DNA of 64,000 nt, from positions 62,001 to 126,000 of the forward strand of contig CANTUQ010000307.1 of the NCBI GenBank assembly GCA_947683425.1. Direction: 5' to 3'. Positions 45,963 through 59,733 of the stretch are shown here, piece after piece. The position numbers and the translations under genes were made by a program. The stretch's first letter is position 1; each line of letters begins with the position of its first letter. Source of the stretch: Excoecaria cochinchinensis. Its lineage: Eukaryota > Streptophyta > Magnoliopsida > Malpighiales > Euphorbiaceae. The notes beneath the pieces were generated by a model. The model did not search any database, had not been told where the DNA came from, and saw only the letters and a list, made by a program, of their open reading frames with translations.

Positions 45963-48055
45963 CATCGAGAATCGGCTTCGTCGGACTCCGACGAATTTTT
46001 ACGGATTTCCCTAGGGGTACCACTAGGGAAAATCACGAAAATCGAGAAATCGTAAAAAGTGGTGAAATTTCTGATCCGGGTCCAATAATTCGGGAAAACT
46101 CGATTGGAATAGCTACTGGAAGCTTGCCGGTCTCAACGCATCGAGAATCGGCTTCGTCGGAGTGCGACGAATTTTTACGGATTTCCCTAGGGGTACCACT
46201 AGGGAAAATCGAGAAATCGTAAAAAGTGGTGAAATTTCTGATCCGGGTCCAATAATTCGGGAAAACTCGATTGGAATAGCTACTGAAGGCTTGCCGGTCA
46301 CAACGCATCGAGAATCGGCTTCGTCGGAGTCCGACGAATTTTTACGGATTTCCCTAGGGGTACCACTAGGGAAAATCACCAAAATCGAGAAATCGTAAAA
46401 AGTGGTGAAATTTCTGATCCGTGTCCAATAATTCGAGAAAACTCGATTGGAATACCTACTGGAAGCTTGCCGGTCACAACGCATCGAGAATCGGCTTCGT
46501 CGGAGTCCGACGAATTTTTACGGATTTCCCTAGGGGTACCACTAGGGAAAATCACGAAAATCGAGAAATCGTAAAAAGTGGTGAAATTTCTGATCCGGGT
46601 CCAATAATTCGGGAAAACTCGATTGGAAAGCTACTGGAAGCTTGCCGGTCACAACGCATCAAAAATCGGCTTCGTCGGAGTCCGACGAATTTTTACGGAT
46701 TTCCCTAGGGGTACCACTAGGGAAAATCACGAAAATCGAGAAATCGTAAAAAGTGGTGAAATTTCTGATCCGGGTCCTATAATTCGGGAAAACTCGATTG
46801 GAATAGCTATTGGAATCTTGCCGGTCACAACGCATCGAGAATCGGCTTCGTCGGAGTCCGACGAATTTTTACGGAGTTCCCTAGGGGTACCACTAGGGAA
46901 AATCACGAAAATCGAGAAATCGTAAAAAGTGGTAAAATTTCTGATCCGGGTCCAATAATTCGGGAAAACTCAATTGGAATAGCTACTGGAAGCTTGCCGG
47001 TCTCAACGCATCGAGAATCGGCTTCGTCGGAGTCCGACGAATTTTTACGGATTTCCCTAGGGGTACCACTAGGGAAAATCGAGAAATCGTAAAAAGTGGT
47101 GAAATTTCTGATCCGGGTCCAATAATTCTGGAAAACTCGATTGGAATAGCTACTGGAAGCTTGCCGGTCACAACGCATCGAGAATCGGCTTCGTCGGAGT
47201 CCGACGAATTTTGACGGATTTCCCTAGGGGTACCACTAGGGAAAATCACCAAAATCGAGAAATCGTAAAAAGTGGTGAAATTTCTGATCCGGGTCCAATA
47301 ATTCGGCAAAACTCGATTGGAATAGCTACTGGAAGCTTGCCGGTCACAACGCATCGAGAATCGGATTCGTCGGAGTCCGACGAATTTTGACGGATTTCCC
47401 TAGGGGTACCACTAGGGAAAATCACCAAAATCGAGAAATCGTAAAAAGTGGTGAAATTTCTGATCCGGGTCCAATAATTCGGGAAAACTCGATTGGAATA
47501 GCTACTGGAAGCTTGCCGGTCACAACGCATCGAGAATCGGATTCGTCGGAGTCCGACGAATTTTGACGGATTTCCCTAGGGGTACCACTAGGGAAAATCA
47601 CCAAAATCGAGAAATCGTAAAAAGTGGTGAAATTTCTGATCCGGGTCCAATAATTCGGGAAAACTCGATTGGAATAGCTACTGGAAGCTTGCCGGTCACA
47701 ACGCATCGAGAATCGGATTCGTCGGAGTCCGACGAATTTTTACGGATTTCCCTAGGGGTACCACTAGGGAAAATCACCAAAATCGAGAAATCGTAAAAAG
47801 TGGTGAAATTTCTGATCCGGGTCCAATAATTCGGGAAAACTCGATTGGAATAGCTACTGGAAGCTTGCCGGTCACAACGCATCGAGAATCTGCTTCGTCG
47901 GAGTCCGACGAATTTTTACGGATTTCCCTAGGGGTACCACTAGGAAAAATCACCAAAATCGAGAAATCGTAAAAAGTGGTGAAATTTTTGATCCGGGTCC
48001 AATAATTCGGGAAAACTCGATTGGAATAGCTACTGGAATCTTGCCGGTCACAACG
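45963..48055. repeat. 12-monomer higher-order unit, 2,093 bp, copy 1
   Basis: The unit starts at the GGACTCCGAC monomer. Twelve monomers less two 9-base short forms and one missing base (175-bp monomer, GGAAAGCTAC) give 2,093. Diagnostic variants are TACTGAAGGCTTG, GGAATACCTACTGG, CATCAAAAATCGG, GGGTCCTATAATTCG, TTACGGAGTTCCC, GTGGTAAAATTTC, ATAATTCTGGAAAAC and TTCGGCAAAAC. Confidence 0.92.
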
Positions 48056-50148
48056 CATCGAGAATCGGCTTCGTCGGACTCCGACGAATTTTTACGGATT
48101 TCCCTAGGGGTACCACTAGGGAAAATCACTAAAATCGAGAAATCGTAAAAAGTGGTGAAATTTCTGATCCGGGTCCAATAATTCGGGAAAACTCGATTGG
48201 AATAGCTACTGGAAGCTTGCCGGTCTCAACGCATCGAGAATCGGCTTCGTCGGAGTGCGACGAATTTTTACGGATTTCCCTAGGGGTACCACTAGGGAAA
48301 ATCGAGAAATCGTAAAAAGTGGTGAAATTTCTGATCCGGGTCCAATAATTCGGGAAAACTCGATTGGAATAGCTACTGAAGGCTTGCCGGTCACAACGCA
48401 TCGAGAATCGGCTTCGTCGGAGTCCGACGAATTTTTACGGATTTCCCTAGGGGTACCACTAGGGAAAATCACCAAAATCGAGAAATCGTAAAAAGTGGTG
48501 AAATTTCTGATCCGTGTCCAATAATTCGAGAAAACTCGATTGGAATACCTACTGGAAGCTTGCCGGTCACAACGCATCGAGAATCGGCTTCGTCGGAGTC
48601 CGACGAATTTTTACGGATTTCCCTAGGGGTACCACTAGGGAAAATCACGAAAATCGAGAAATCGTAAAAAGTGGTGAAATTTCTGATCCGGGTCCAATAA
48701 TTCGGGAAAACTCGATTGGAAAGCTACTGGAAGCTTGCCGGTCACAACGCATCAAAAATCGGCTTCGTCGGAGTCCGACGAATTTTTACGGATTTCCCTA
48801 GGGGTACCACTAGGGAAAATCACGAAAATCGAGAAATCGTAAAAAGTGGTGAAATTTCTGATCCGGGTCCTATAATTCGGGAAAACTCGATTGGAATAGC
48901 TATTGGAATCTTGCCGGTCACAACGCATCGAGAATCGGCTTCGTCGGAGTCCGACGAATTTTTACGGAGTTCCCTAGGGGTACCACTAGGGAAAATCACG
49001 AAAATCGAGAAATCGTAAAAAGTGGTAAAATTTCTGATCCGGGTCCAATAATTCGGGAAAACTCAATTGGAATAGCTACTGGAAGCTTGCCGGTCTCAAC
49101 GCATCTAGAATCGGCTTCGTCGGAGTCCGACGAATTTTTACGGATTTCCCTAGGGGTACCACTAGGGAAAATCGAGAAATCGTAAAAAGTGGTGAAATTT
49201 CTGATCCGGGTCCAATAATTCTGGAAAACTCGATTGGAATAGCTACTGGAAGCTTGCCGGTCACAACGCATCGAGAATCGGCTTCGTCGGAGTCCGACGA
49301 ATTTTGACGGATTTCCCTAGGGGTACCACTAGGGAAAATCACCAAAATCGAGAAATCGTAAAAAGTGGTGAAATTTCTGATCCGGGTCCAATAATTCGGC
49401 AAAACTCGATTGGAATAGCTACTGGAAGCTTGCCGGTCACAACGCATCGAGAATCGGATTCGTCGGAGTCCGACGAATTTTGACGGATTTCCCTAGGGGT
49501 ACCACTAGGGAAAATCACCAAAATCGAGAAATCGTAAAAAGTGGTGAAATTTCTGATCCGGGTCCAATAATTCGGGAAAACTCGATTGGAATAGCTACTG
49601 GAAGCTTGCCGGTCACAACGCATCGAGAATCGGATTCGTCGGAGTCCGACGAATTTTGACGGATTTCCCTAGGGGTACCACTAGGGAAAATCACCAAAAT
49701 CGGGAAATCGTAAAAAGTGGTGAAATTTCTGATCCGGGTCCAATAATTCGGGAAAACTCGATTGGAATAGCTACTGGAAGCTTGCCGGTCACAACGCATC
49801 GAGAATCGGATTCGTCGGAGTCCGACGAATTTTTACGGATTTCCCTAGGGGTACCACTAGGGAAAATCACCAAAATCGAGAAATCGTAAAAAGTGGTGAA
49901 ATTTCTGATCCGGGTCCAATAATTCGGGAAAACTCGATTGGAATAGCTACTGGAAGCTTGCCGGTCACAACGCATCGAGAATCTGCTTCGTCGGAGTCCG
50001 ACGAATTTTTACGGATTTCCCTAGGGGTACCACTAGGAAAAATCACCAAAATCGAGAAATCGTAAAAAGTGGTGAAATTTTTGATCCGGGTCCAATAATT
50101 CGGGAAAACTCGATTGGAATAGCTACTGGAATCTTGCCGGTCACAACG
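48056..50148. repeat. 12-monomer higher-order unit, 2,093 bp, copy 2
   Basis: Same order and diagnostic variants as copy 1. Private changes seen are AATCACTAAAATCG (about 48.13 kb), CATCTAGAATCGG (about 49.1 kb) and AATCGGGAAATCG (about 49.7 kb); the last also occurs in the distant copy at 61.2 kb. Identity with the neighbours is close to complete. Confidence 0.92.
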
Positions 50149-52241
50149 CATCGAGAATCGGCTTCGTCGGACTCCGACGAATTTTTACGGATTTCCCTAG
50201 GGGTACCACTAGGGAAAATCACGAAAATCGAGAAATCGTAAAAAGTGGTGAAATTTCTGATCCGGGTCCAATAATTCGGGAAAACTCGATTGGAATAGCT
50301 ACTGGAAGCTTGCCGGTCTCAACGCATCGAGAATCGGCTTCGTCGGAGTGCGACGAATTTTTACGGATTTCCCTAGGGGTACCACTAGGGAAAATCGAGA
50401 AATCGTAAAAAGTGGTGAAATTTCTGATCCGGGTCCAATAATTCGGGAAAACTCGATTGGAATAGCTACTGAAGGCTTGCCGGTCACAACGCATCGAGAA
50501 TCGGCTTCGTCGGAGTCCGACGAATTTTTACGGATTTCCCTAGGGGTACCACTAGGGAAAATCACCAAAATCGAGAAATCGTAAAAAGTGGTGAAATTTC
50601 TGATCCGTGTCCAATAATTCGAGAAAACTCGATTGGAATACCTACTGGAAGCTTGCCGGTCACAACGCATCGAGAATCGGCTTCGTCGGAGTCCGACGAA
50701 TTTTTACGGATTTCCCTAGGGGTACCACTAGGGAAAATCACGAAAATCGAGAAATCGTAAAAAGTGGTGAAATTTCTGATCCGGGTCCAATAATTCGGGA
50801 AAACTCGATTGGAAAGCTACTGGAAGCTTGCCGGTCACAACGCATCAAAAATCGGCTTCGTCGGAGTCCGACGAATTTTTACGGATTTCCCTAGGGGTAC
50901 CACTAGGGAAAATCACGAAAATCGAGAAATCGTAAAAAGTGGTGAAATTTCTGATCCGGGTCCTATAATTCGGGAAAACTCGATTGGAATAGCTATTGGA
51001 ATCTTGCCGGTCACAACGCATCGAGAATCGGCTTCGTCGGAGTCCGACGAATTTTTACGGAGTTCCCTAGGGGTACCATTAGGGAAAATCACGAAAATCG
51101 AGAAATCGTAAAAAGTGGTAAAATTTCTGATCCGGGTCCAATAATTCGGGAAAACTCAATTGGAATAGCTACTGGAAGCTTGCCGGTCTCAACGCATCGA
51201 GAATCGGCTTCGTCGGAGTCCGACGAATTTTTACGGATTTCCCTAGGGGTACCACTAGGGAAAATCGAGAAATCGTAAAAAGTGGTGAAATTTCTGATCC
51301 GGGTCCAATAATTCTGGAAAACTCGATTGGAATAGCTACTGGAAGCTTGCCGGTCACAACGCATCGAGAATCGGCTTCGTCGGAGTCCGACGAATTTTGA
51401 CGGATTTCCCTAGGGGTACCACTAGGGAAAATCACCAAAATCGAGAAATCGTAAAAAGTGGTGAAATTTCTGATCCGGGTCCAATAATTCGGCAAAACTC
51501 GATTGGAATAGCTACTGGAAGCTTGCCGGTCACAACGCATCGAGAATCGGATTCGTCGGAGTCCGACGAATTTTGACGGATTTCCCTAGGGGTACCACTA
51601 GGGAAAATCACCAAAATCGAGAAATCGTAAAAAGTGGTGAAATTTCTGATCCGGGTCCAATAATTCGGGAAAACTCGATTGGAATAGCTACTGGAAGCTT
51701 GCCGGTCACAACGCATCGAGAATCGGATTCGTCGGAGTCCGACGAATTTTGACGGATTTCCCTAGGGGTACCACTAGAGAAAATCACCAAAATCGAGAAA
51801 TCGTAAAAAGTGGTGAAATTTCTGATCCGGGTCCAATAATTCGGGAAAACTCGATTGGAATAGCTACTGGAAGCTTGCCGGTCACAACGCATCGAGAATC
51901 GGATTCGTCGGAGTCCGACGAATTTTTACGGATTTCCCTAGGGGTACCACTAGGGAAAATCACCAAAATCGAGAAATCGTAAAAAGTGGTGAAATTTCTG
52001 ATCCGGGTCCAATAATTCGGGAAAACTCGATTGGAATAGCTACTGGAAGCTTGCCGGTCACAACGCATCGAGAATCTGCTTCGTCGGAGTCCGACGAATT
52101 TTTACGGATTTCCCTAGGGGTACCACTAGGAAAAATCACCAAAATCGAGAAATCGTAAAAAGTGGTGAAATTTTTGATCCGGGTCCAATAATTCGGGAAA
52201 ACTCGATTGGAATAGCTACTGGAATCTTGCCGGTCACAACG
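50149..52241. repeat. 12-monomer higher-order unit, 2,093 bp, copy 3
   Basis: Same structure as copies 1 and 2. Private changes seen are GTACCATTAGGG (about 51.08 kb) and CACTAGAGAAAATC (about 51.78 kb). It is the third consecutive full-length unit. Confidence 0.92.
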
Positions 52242-54158
52242 CATCGAGAATCGGCTTCGTCGGACTCCGACGAATTTTTACGGATTTCCCTAGGGGTACC
52301 ACTAGGGAAAATCACGAAAATCGAGAAATCGTAAAAAGTGGTGAAATTTCTGATCCGGGTCCAATAATTCGGGAAAACTCGATTGGAATAGCTACTGGAA
52401 GCTTGCCGGTCTCAACGCATCGAGAATCGGCTTCGTCGGAGTGCGACGAATTTTTACGGATTTCCCTAGGGGTACCACTAGGGAAAATCGAGAAATCGTA
52501 AAAAGTGGTGAAATTTCTGATCCGGGTCCAATAATTCGGGAAAACTCGATTGGAATAGCTACTGAAGGCTTGCCGGTCACAACGCATCGAGAATCGGCTT
52601 CGTCGGAGTCCGACGAATTTTTACGGATTTCCCTAGGGGTACCACTAGGGAAAATCACCAAAATCGAGAAATCGTAAAAAGTGGTGAAATTTCTGATCCG
52701 TGTCCAATAATTCGAGAAAACTCGATTGGAATACCTACTGGAAGCTTGCCGGTCACAACGCATCGAGAATCGGCTTCGTCGGAGTCCGACGAATTTTTAC
52801 GGATTTCCCTAGGGGTACCACTAGGGAAAATCACGAAAATCGAGAAATCGTAAAAAGTGGTGAAATTTCTGATCCGGGTCCAATAATTCGGGAAAACTCG
52901 ATTGGAAAGCTACTGGAAGCTTGCCGGTCACAACGCATCAAAAATCGGCTTCGTCGGAGTCCGACGAATTTTTACGGATTTCCCTAGGGGTACCACTAGG
53001 GAAAATCACGAAAATCGAGAAATCGTAAAAAGTGGTGAAATTTCTGATCCGGGTCCTATAATTCGGGAAAACTCGATTGGAATAGCTATTGGAATCTTGC
53101 CGGTCACAACGCATCGAGAATCGGCTTCGTCGGAGTCCGACGAATTTTTACGGAGTTCCCTAGGGGTACCACTAGGGAAAATCACGAAAATCGAGAAATC
53201 GTAAAAAGTGGTAAAATTTCTGATCCGGGTCCAATAATTCGGGAAAACTCAATTGGAATAGCTACTGGAAGCTTGCCGGTCTCAACGCATCGAGAATCGG
53301 CTTCGTCGGAGTCCGACGAATTTTTACGGATTTCCCTAGGGGTACCACTAGGGAAAATCGAGAAATCGTAAAAAGTGGTGAAATTTCTGATCCGGGTCCA
53401 ATAATTCTGGAAAACTCGATTGGAATAGCTACTGGAAGCTTGCCGGTCACAACGCATCGAGAATCGGCTTCGTCGGAGTCCGACGAATTTTGACGGATTT
53501 CCCTAGGGGTACCACTAGGGAAAATCACCAAAATCGAGAAATCGTAAAAAGTGGTGAAATTTCTGATCCGGGTCCAATAATTCGGGAAAACTCGATTGGA
53601 ATAGCTACTGGAAGCTTGCCGGTCACAACGCATCGAGAATCGGATTCGTCGGAGTCCGACGAATTTTGACGGATTTCCCTAGGGGTACCACTAGGGAAAA
53701 TCACCAAAATCGAGAAATCGTAAAAAGTGGTGAAATTTCTGATCCGGGTCCAATAATTCGGGAAAACTCGATTGGAATAGCTACTGGAAGCTTGCCGGTC
53801 ACAACGCATCGAGAATCGGATTCGTCGGAGTCCGACGAATTTTTACGGATTTCCCTAGGGGTACCACTAGGGAAAATCACCAAAATCGAGAAATCGTAAA
53901 AAGTGGTGAAATTTCTGATCCGGGTCCAATAATTCGGGAAAACTCGATTGGAATAGCTACTGGAAGCTTGCCGGTCACAACGCATCGAGAATCTGCTTCG
54001 TCGGAGTCCGACGAATTTTTACGGATTTCCCTAGGGGTACCACTAGGAAAAATCACCAAAATCGAGAAATCGTAAAAAGTGGTGAAATTTTTGATCCGGG
54101 TCCAATAATTCGGGAAAACTCGATTGGAATAGCTACTGGAATCTTGCCGGTCACAACG
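52242..54158. repeat. 11-monomer version of the unit, 1,917 bp, copy 4
   Basis: This is exactly one 176-bp monomer shorter than the full unit. The monomer with TTCGGCAAAAC is absent between the GCTTCG and GATTCG/TTTTGACGG monomers (about 53.5-53.8 kb). An in-register loss of one monomer fits unequal exchange between adjacent monomers. Confidence 0.9.
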
Positions 54159-56260
54159 CATCGAGAATCGGCTTCGTCGGACTCCGACGAATTTTTACGG
54201 ATTTCCCTAGGGGTACCACTAGGGAAAATCACGAAAATCGAGAAATCGTAAAAAGTGGTGAAATTTCTGATCCGGGTCCAATAATTCGGGAAAACTCGAT
54301 TGGAATAGCTACTGGAAGCTTGCCGGTCACAACGCATCGAGAATCGGCTTCGTCGGAGTCCGACGAATTTTGACGGATTTCCCTAGGGGTACCACTAGGG
54401 AAAATCACCAAAATCGAGAAATCGTAAAAAGTGGTGAAATTTCTGATCCGGGTCCAATAATTCGGGAAAACTCGATTGGAATAACTACTGGAAGCTTGCC
54501 GGTCACAACGCATCGAGAATCGGATTCGTCGGAGTTCGACGAATTTTGACGGATTTCCCTAGGGGTACCACTAGGGAAAATCACGAAAATCGAGAAATCG
54601 TAAAAAGTGGTGAAATTTCTGATCCGGGTCCAATAATTCGGGAAAACTCGATTGGAAAGCTACTGGAAGCTTGCCGGTCACAACGCATCGAAAATCGGCT
54701 TCGTCGGAGTCCGACGAATTTTTACGGATTTCCCTAGGGGTACCACTAGGAAAAATCACGAAAATCGAGAAATCGTAAAAAGTGGTGAAATTTCTGATCC
54801 GGGTCCAATAATTCGGGAAAACTCGATTGGAATAGCTATTGGAATCTTGCCGGTCACAACGCATCGAGAATCGGCTTCGTCGGAGTCCGACGAATTTTTA
54901 CGGAGTTCCCTAGGGGTACCACTAGGAAAAATCACGAAAATCGAGAAATCGTAAAAAGTGGTGAAATTTCTGATCCGGGTCCTATAATTCGGGAAAACTC
55001 GATTGGAATAGCTATTGGAATCTTGCCGGTCACAACGCATCGAGAATCGGCTTCGTCGGAGTCCGACGAATTTTTACGGAGTTCCCTAGGGGTACCACTA
55101 GGGAAAATCACGAAAATCGAGAAATCGTAAAAAGTGGTAAAATTTCTGATCCGGGTCCAATAATTCGGGAAAACTCAATTGGAATAGCTACTGGAAGCTT
55201 GCCGGTCTCAACGCATCGAGAATCGGCTTCGTCGGAGTCCGACGAATTTTTACGGATTTCCCTAGGGGTACCACTAGGGAAAATCGAGAAATCGTAAAAA
55301 GTGGTGAAATTTCTGATCCGGGTCCAATAATTCTGGAAAACTCGATTGGAATAGCTACTGGAAGCTTGCCGGTCACAACGCATCGAGAATCGGCTTCGTC
55401 GGAGTCCGACGAATTTTGACGGATTTCCCTAGGGGTACCACTAGGGAAAATCACCAAAATCGAGAAATCGTAAAAAGTGGTGAAATTTCTGATCCGGGTC
55501 CAATAATTCGGCAAAACTCGATTGGAATAGCTACTGGAAGCTTGCCGGTCACAACGCATCGAGAATCGGATTCGTCGGAGTCCGACGAATTTTGACGGAT
55601 TTCCCTAGGGGTACCACTAGGGAAAATCACCAAAATCGAGAAATCGTAAAAAGTGGTGAAATTTCTGATCCGGGTCCAATAATTCGGGAAAACTCGATTG
55701 GAATAGCTACTGGAAGCTTGCCGGTCACAACGCATCGAGAATCGGATTCGTCGGAGTCCGACGAATTTTGACGGATTTCCCTAGGGGTACCACTAGGGAA
55801 AATCACCAAAATCGAGAAATCGTAAAAAGTGGTGAAATTTCTGATCCGGGTCCAATAATTCGGGAAAACTCGATTGGAATAGCTACTGGAAGCTTGCCGG
55901 TCACAACGCATCGAGAATCGGATTCGTCGGAGTCCGACGAATTTTTACGGATTTCCCTAGGGGTACCACTAGGGAAAATCACCAAAATCGAGAAATCGTA
56001 AAAAGTGGTGAAATTTCTGATCCGGGTCCAATAATTCGGGAAAACTCGATTGGAATAGCTACTGGAAGCTTGCCGGTCACAACGCATCGAGAATCTGCTT
56101 CGTCGGAGTCCGACGAATTTTTACGGATTTCCCTAGGGGTACCACTAGGAAAAATCACCAAAATCGAGAAATCGTAAAAAGTGGTGAAATTTTTGATCCG
56201 GGTCCAATAATTCGGGAAAACTCGATTGGAATAGCTACTGGAATCTTGCCGGTCACAACG
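54159..56260. repeat. Variant 12-monomer unit, 2,102 bp
   Basis: This unit shares the right half of the 12-mer (GGAGTTCCC through ATCTGCTTCG monomers), but its first monomers are replaced. After the GGACTCC monomer comes a GCTTCG/TTTTGACGG monomer with GGAATAACTACTGG, then the 175-bp form. It holds one short form instead of two, hence nine bases more than 2,093. The first part recurs at 56261-56.9 kb at offset 2,102. Confidence 0.86.
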
Positions 56261-56699
56261 CATCGAGAATCGGCTTCGTCGGACTCCGACGAATTTTTAC
56301 GGATTTCCCTAGGGGTACCACTAGGGAAAATCACGAAAATCGAGAAATCGTAAAAAGTGGTGAAATTTCTGATCCGGGTCCAATAATTCGGGAAAACTCG
56401 ATTGGAATAGCTACTGGAAGCTTGCCGGTCACAACGCATCGAGAATCGGCTTCGTCGGAGTCCGACGAATTTTGACGGATTTCCCTAGGGGTACCACTAG
56501 GGAAAATCACCAAAATCGAGAAATCGTAAAAAGTGGTGAAATTTCTGATCCGGGTCCAATAATTCGGGAAAACTCGATTGGAATAACTACTGGAAGCTTG
56601 CCGGTCACAACGCATCGAGAATCGGATTCGTCGGAGTCCGACGAATTTTGACGGATTTCCCTAGGGGTACCACTAGGGAAAATCACGAAAATCGAGAAA

Positions 56700-58267
56700 T
56701 CGTAAAAAGTGGTGAAATTTCTGATCCGGGTCCAATAATTCGGGAAAACTCGATTGGAAAGCTACTGGAAGCTTGCCGGTCACAACGCATCGAAAATCGG
56801 CTTCGTCGGAGTCCGACGAATTTTTACGGATTTCCCTAGGGGTACCACTAGGAAAAATCACGAAAATCGAGAAATCGTAAAAAGTGGTGAAATTTCTGAT
56901 CCGGGTCCAATAATTCGGGAAAACTCGATTGGAATAGCTATTGGAATCTTGCCGGTCACAACGAATCGAGAATCGGCTTCGTCGGAGTCCGACGAATTTT
57001 TACGGAGTTCCCTAGGGGTACCACTAGGAAAAATCACGAAAATCGAGAAATCGTAAAAAGTGGTAAAATTTCTGATCCGGGTCCAATAATTCGGGAAAAC
57101 TCAATTGGAATAGCTACTGGAAGCTTGCCGGTCTAAACGCATCGAGAATCAGCTTCGTCGGAGTCCGACGAATTTTTACGGATTTCCCTAGGGGTACCAC
57201 TAGGAAAAATCGAGAAATCGTAAAAAGTGGTGAAATTTCTGATCCGGGTCCAATAATTCGGGAAAACTCGATTGGAATAGCTATTGGAATCTTGCCGGTC
57301 ACAACGCATCGAGAATCGGATTCGTCGGAGTCCGACGAATTTCCCTAGGGGTACCACTAGGGAAAATCACCAAAATCGAGAAATCGTAAAAAGTGGTGAA
57401 ATTTTTTATCCGGGTCCAATAATTCGGGAAAACTCGATTGGAATAGCTACTGGAATCTTGCCGGTCACAACGCATCGAGAATCGGCTTCGTCGGACTCCG
57501 ACGAATTTTTACGGATTTCCCTAGGGGTACCACTAGGGAAAATCACGAAAATCGAGAAATCGTAAAAAAGTGGTGAAATTTCTGATCCGGGTCCAATAAT
57601 TCGGGAAAACTCGATTGGAATAGCTTCTGGAAGCTTGCCGGTCTCAACGCATCGAGAATCGGCTTCGTCGGAGTCCGACGAATTTTAACACTAGGGAAAA
57701 TCGAGAAATCGTAAAAAGTGGTGAAATTTCTGATCCGGGTCCAATAATTCGGGAAAACTCGATTGGAATAGCTACTGGAAGCTTGCCGATCACAACGCAT
57801 CGAGAATCGGCTTCGTCGGAGTCCGACGAATTTTTACGGATTTCCCTAGGGGTGCCACTAGGAAAAATCACCAAAATCGAGAAATCGTAAAAAGTGGTGA
57901 AATTTCTGATCCGGGTCCAATAATTCGGGAAAACTCGATTGGAATAGCGACTGGAATCTTGCCAGTCACAACGCATCGAGAATCGGCTTCGTCGGACTCC
58001 GACGAATTTTTACGGATTTTCCTAGGGGTACCACTAGGGAAAATCACGAAAATCGAGAAATCGTAAAAAGTGGTGAAATTTCTGATCCGGGTCCAATAAA
58101 TCGGGAAAACTCGATTGGAATAGCTACTGGAATCTTGCCGGTCACAACGCATCGAGAATCGGCTTCGTCAGAGTCCGACGAATTTTTACGGATTTCCCTA
58201 GGGGTACCACTAGGGAAAATCACGAAAATCGAGAAATCGTAAAAAGTGGTGAAATTTCTGATCCGGG
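56700..58267. repeat. Block shared with 62.43-64.0 kb (offset 5,733), copy 1
   Basis: The marker order is the 175-bp monomer, GGTCTAAACGCATCGAGAATCAGC, the 166-bp monomer, the extra-A monomer, the 148-bp monomer, GGGGTGCCACTAGG, GGAATAGCGACTGG and CCAATAAATCGGG. It is repeated in the second copy, which runs off the window. The block embeds the deletion lineage also seen once at 36.8-37.6 kb. The start is approximate. Confidence 0.85.
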
Positions 58268-59733
58268 TCCAATAATTCGGGAAAACTCGATTGGAATAGT
58301 TACTGGAAGCTTGCCGGTCTCAACGCATCGAGAATCGGCTTCGTCGGAGTCCGACGAATTTTTACGGATTTTCCTAGGGGTACCACTAAGGAAAATCACC
58401 AAAATCGAGAAATCGTAAAAAGTGGTGAAATTTCTGATCCGGGTCCAATAATTCGGGAAAACTCGATTGGAATAGCTACTGGAGGCTTGCCGGTCACAAC
58501 GCATCGAGAATCGGCTTCGTCGGAATCCGACGAATTTTTACGGATTCCCCTAGGGGTACCACTAGGGAAAATCACCAGAATCGAGAAATCGTAAAAAGTG
58601 GTGAAATTTCTGATCCGGGTCCAATAATTCGGGAAAACTCGATTGGAATAGCTACTGGAATCTTGCCGGTCACAACGCATCGAGAATCGGCTTTGTCCGA
58701 CTCCGACGAATTTTTACGGATTTCCCTAGGGGTACCACTAGGGAAAATCACCAAAATCGAGAAATCGTAAAAAGTGGTGAAATTTCTGATCCGGGTCCAA
58801 TAATTCGAGAAAACTCGATTGGAATAGCTACTGGAAGCTTGCCGGTCACAACGCATCGAGAATCGGCTTCGTCGGAGTCCGACGAATTTTGACGGATTTC
58901 CCTAGGGGTACCACTAGGGAAAATCACCAAAATCGAGAAATCGTAAAAAGTGGTGAAATTTCTGATCCGGGTCCAATAATTCGGGAAAACTCGATTGGAA
59001 TAGCTACTGGAAGCTTGCCGGTCACAACGCATCGAGAATCGGATTCGTCGGAGTCCGACGAATTTTGACGGATTTCCCTAGGGGTACCACTAGGGAAAAT
59101 CACCAAAATCGAGAAATCGTAAAAAGTGGTGAAATTTCTGATCCGGGTCCAATAATTCGGGAAAACTCGATTGGAATAGCTACTGGAAGCTTGCCGGTCA
59201 CAACGCATCGAGAATCGGATTCGTTGGAGTCCGACGAATTTTGACGGATTTCCCTAGGGGTACCACTAGGGAAAATCACCAAAATCGAGAAATCGTAAAA
59301 AGTGGTGAAATTTCTGATCCGGGTCCAATAATTCGGGAAAACTCGATTGGAATAGCTACTGGAAGCTTGCCGGTCACAACGCATCGAGAATCGGATTCGT
59401 CGGAGTCCGACGAATTTTTACGGATTTCCCTAGGGGTACCACTAGGGAAAATCACCAAAATCGAGAAATCGTAAAAAGTGGTGAAATTTCTGATCCGGGT
59501 CCAATAATTCGGGAAAACTCGATTGGAATAGCTACTGGAAGCTTGCCGGTCACAACGCATCGAGAATCTGCTTCGTCGGAGTCCTACGAATTTTTACGGA
59601 TTTCCCTAGGGGTACCACTAGGAAAAATCACCAAAATCGAGAAATCGTAAAAAGTGGTGAAATTTTTGATCCGGGTCCAATAATTCGGGAAAACTCGATT
59701 GGAATAGCTACTGGAATCTTGCCGGTCACAACG

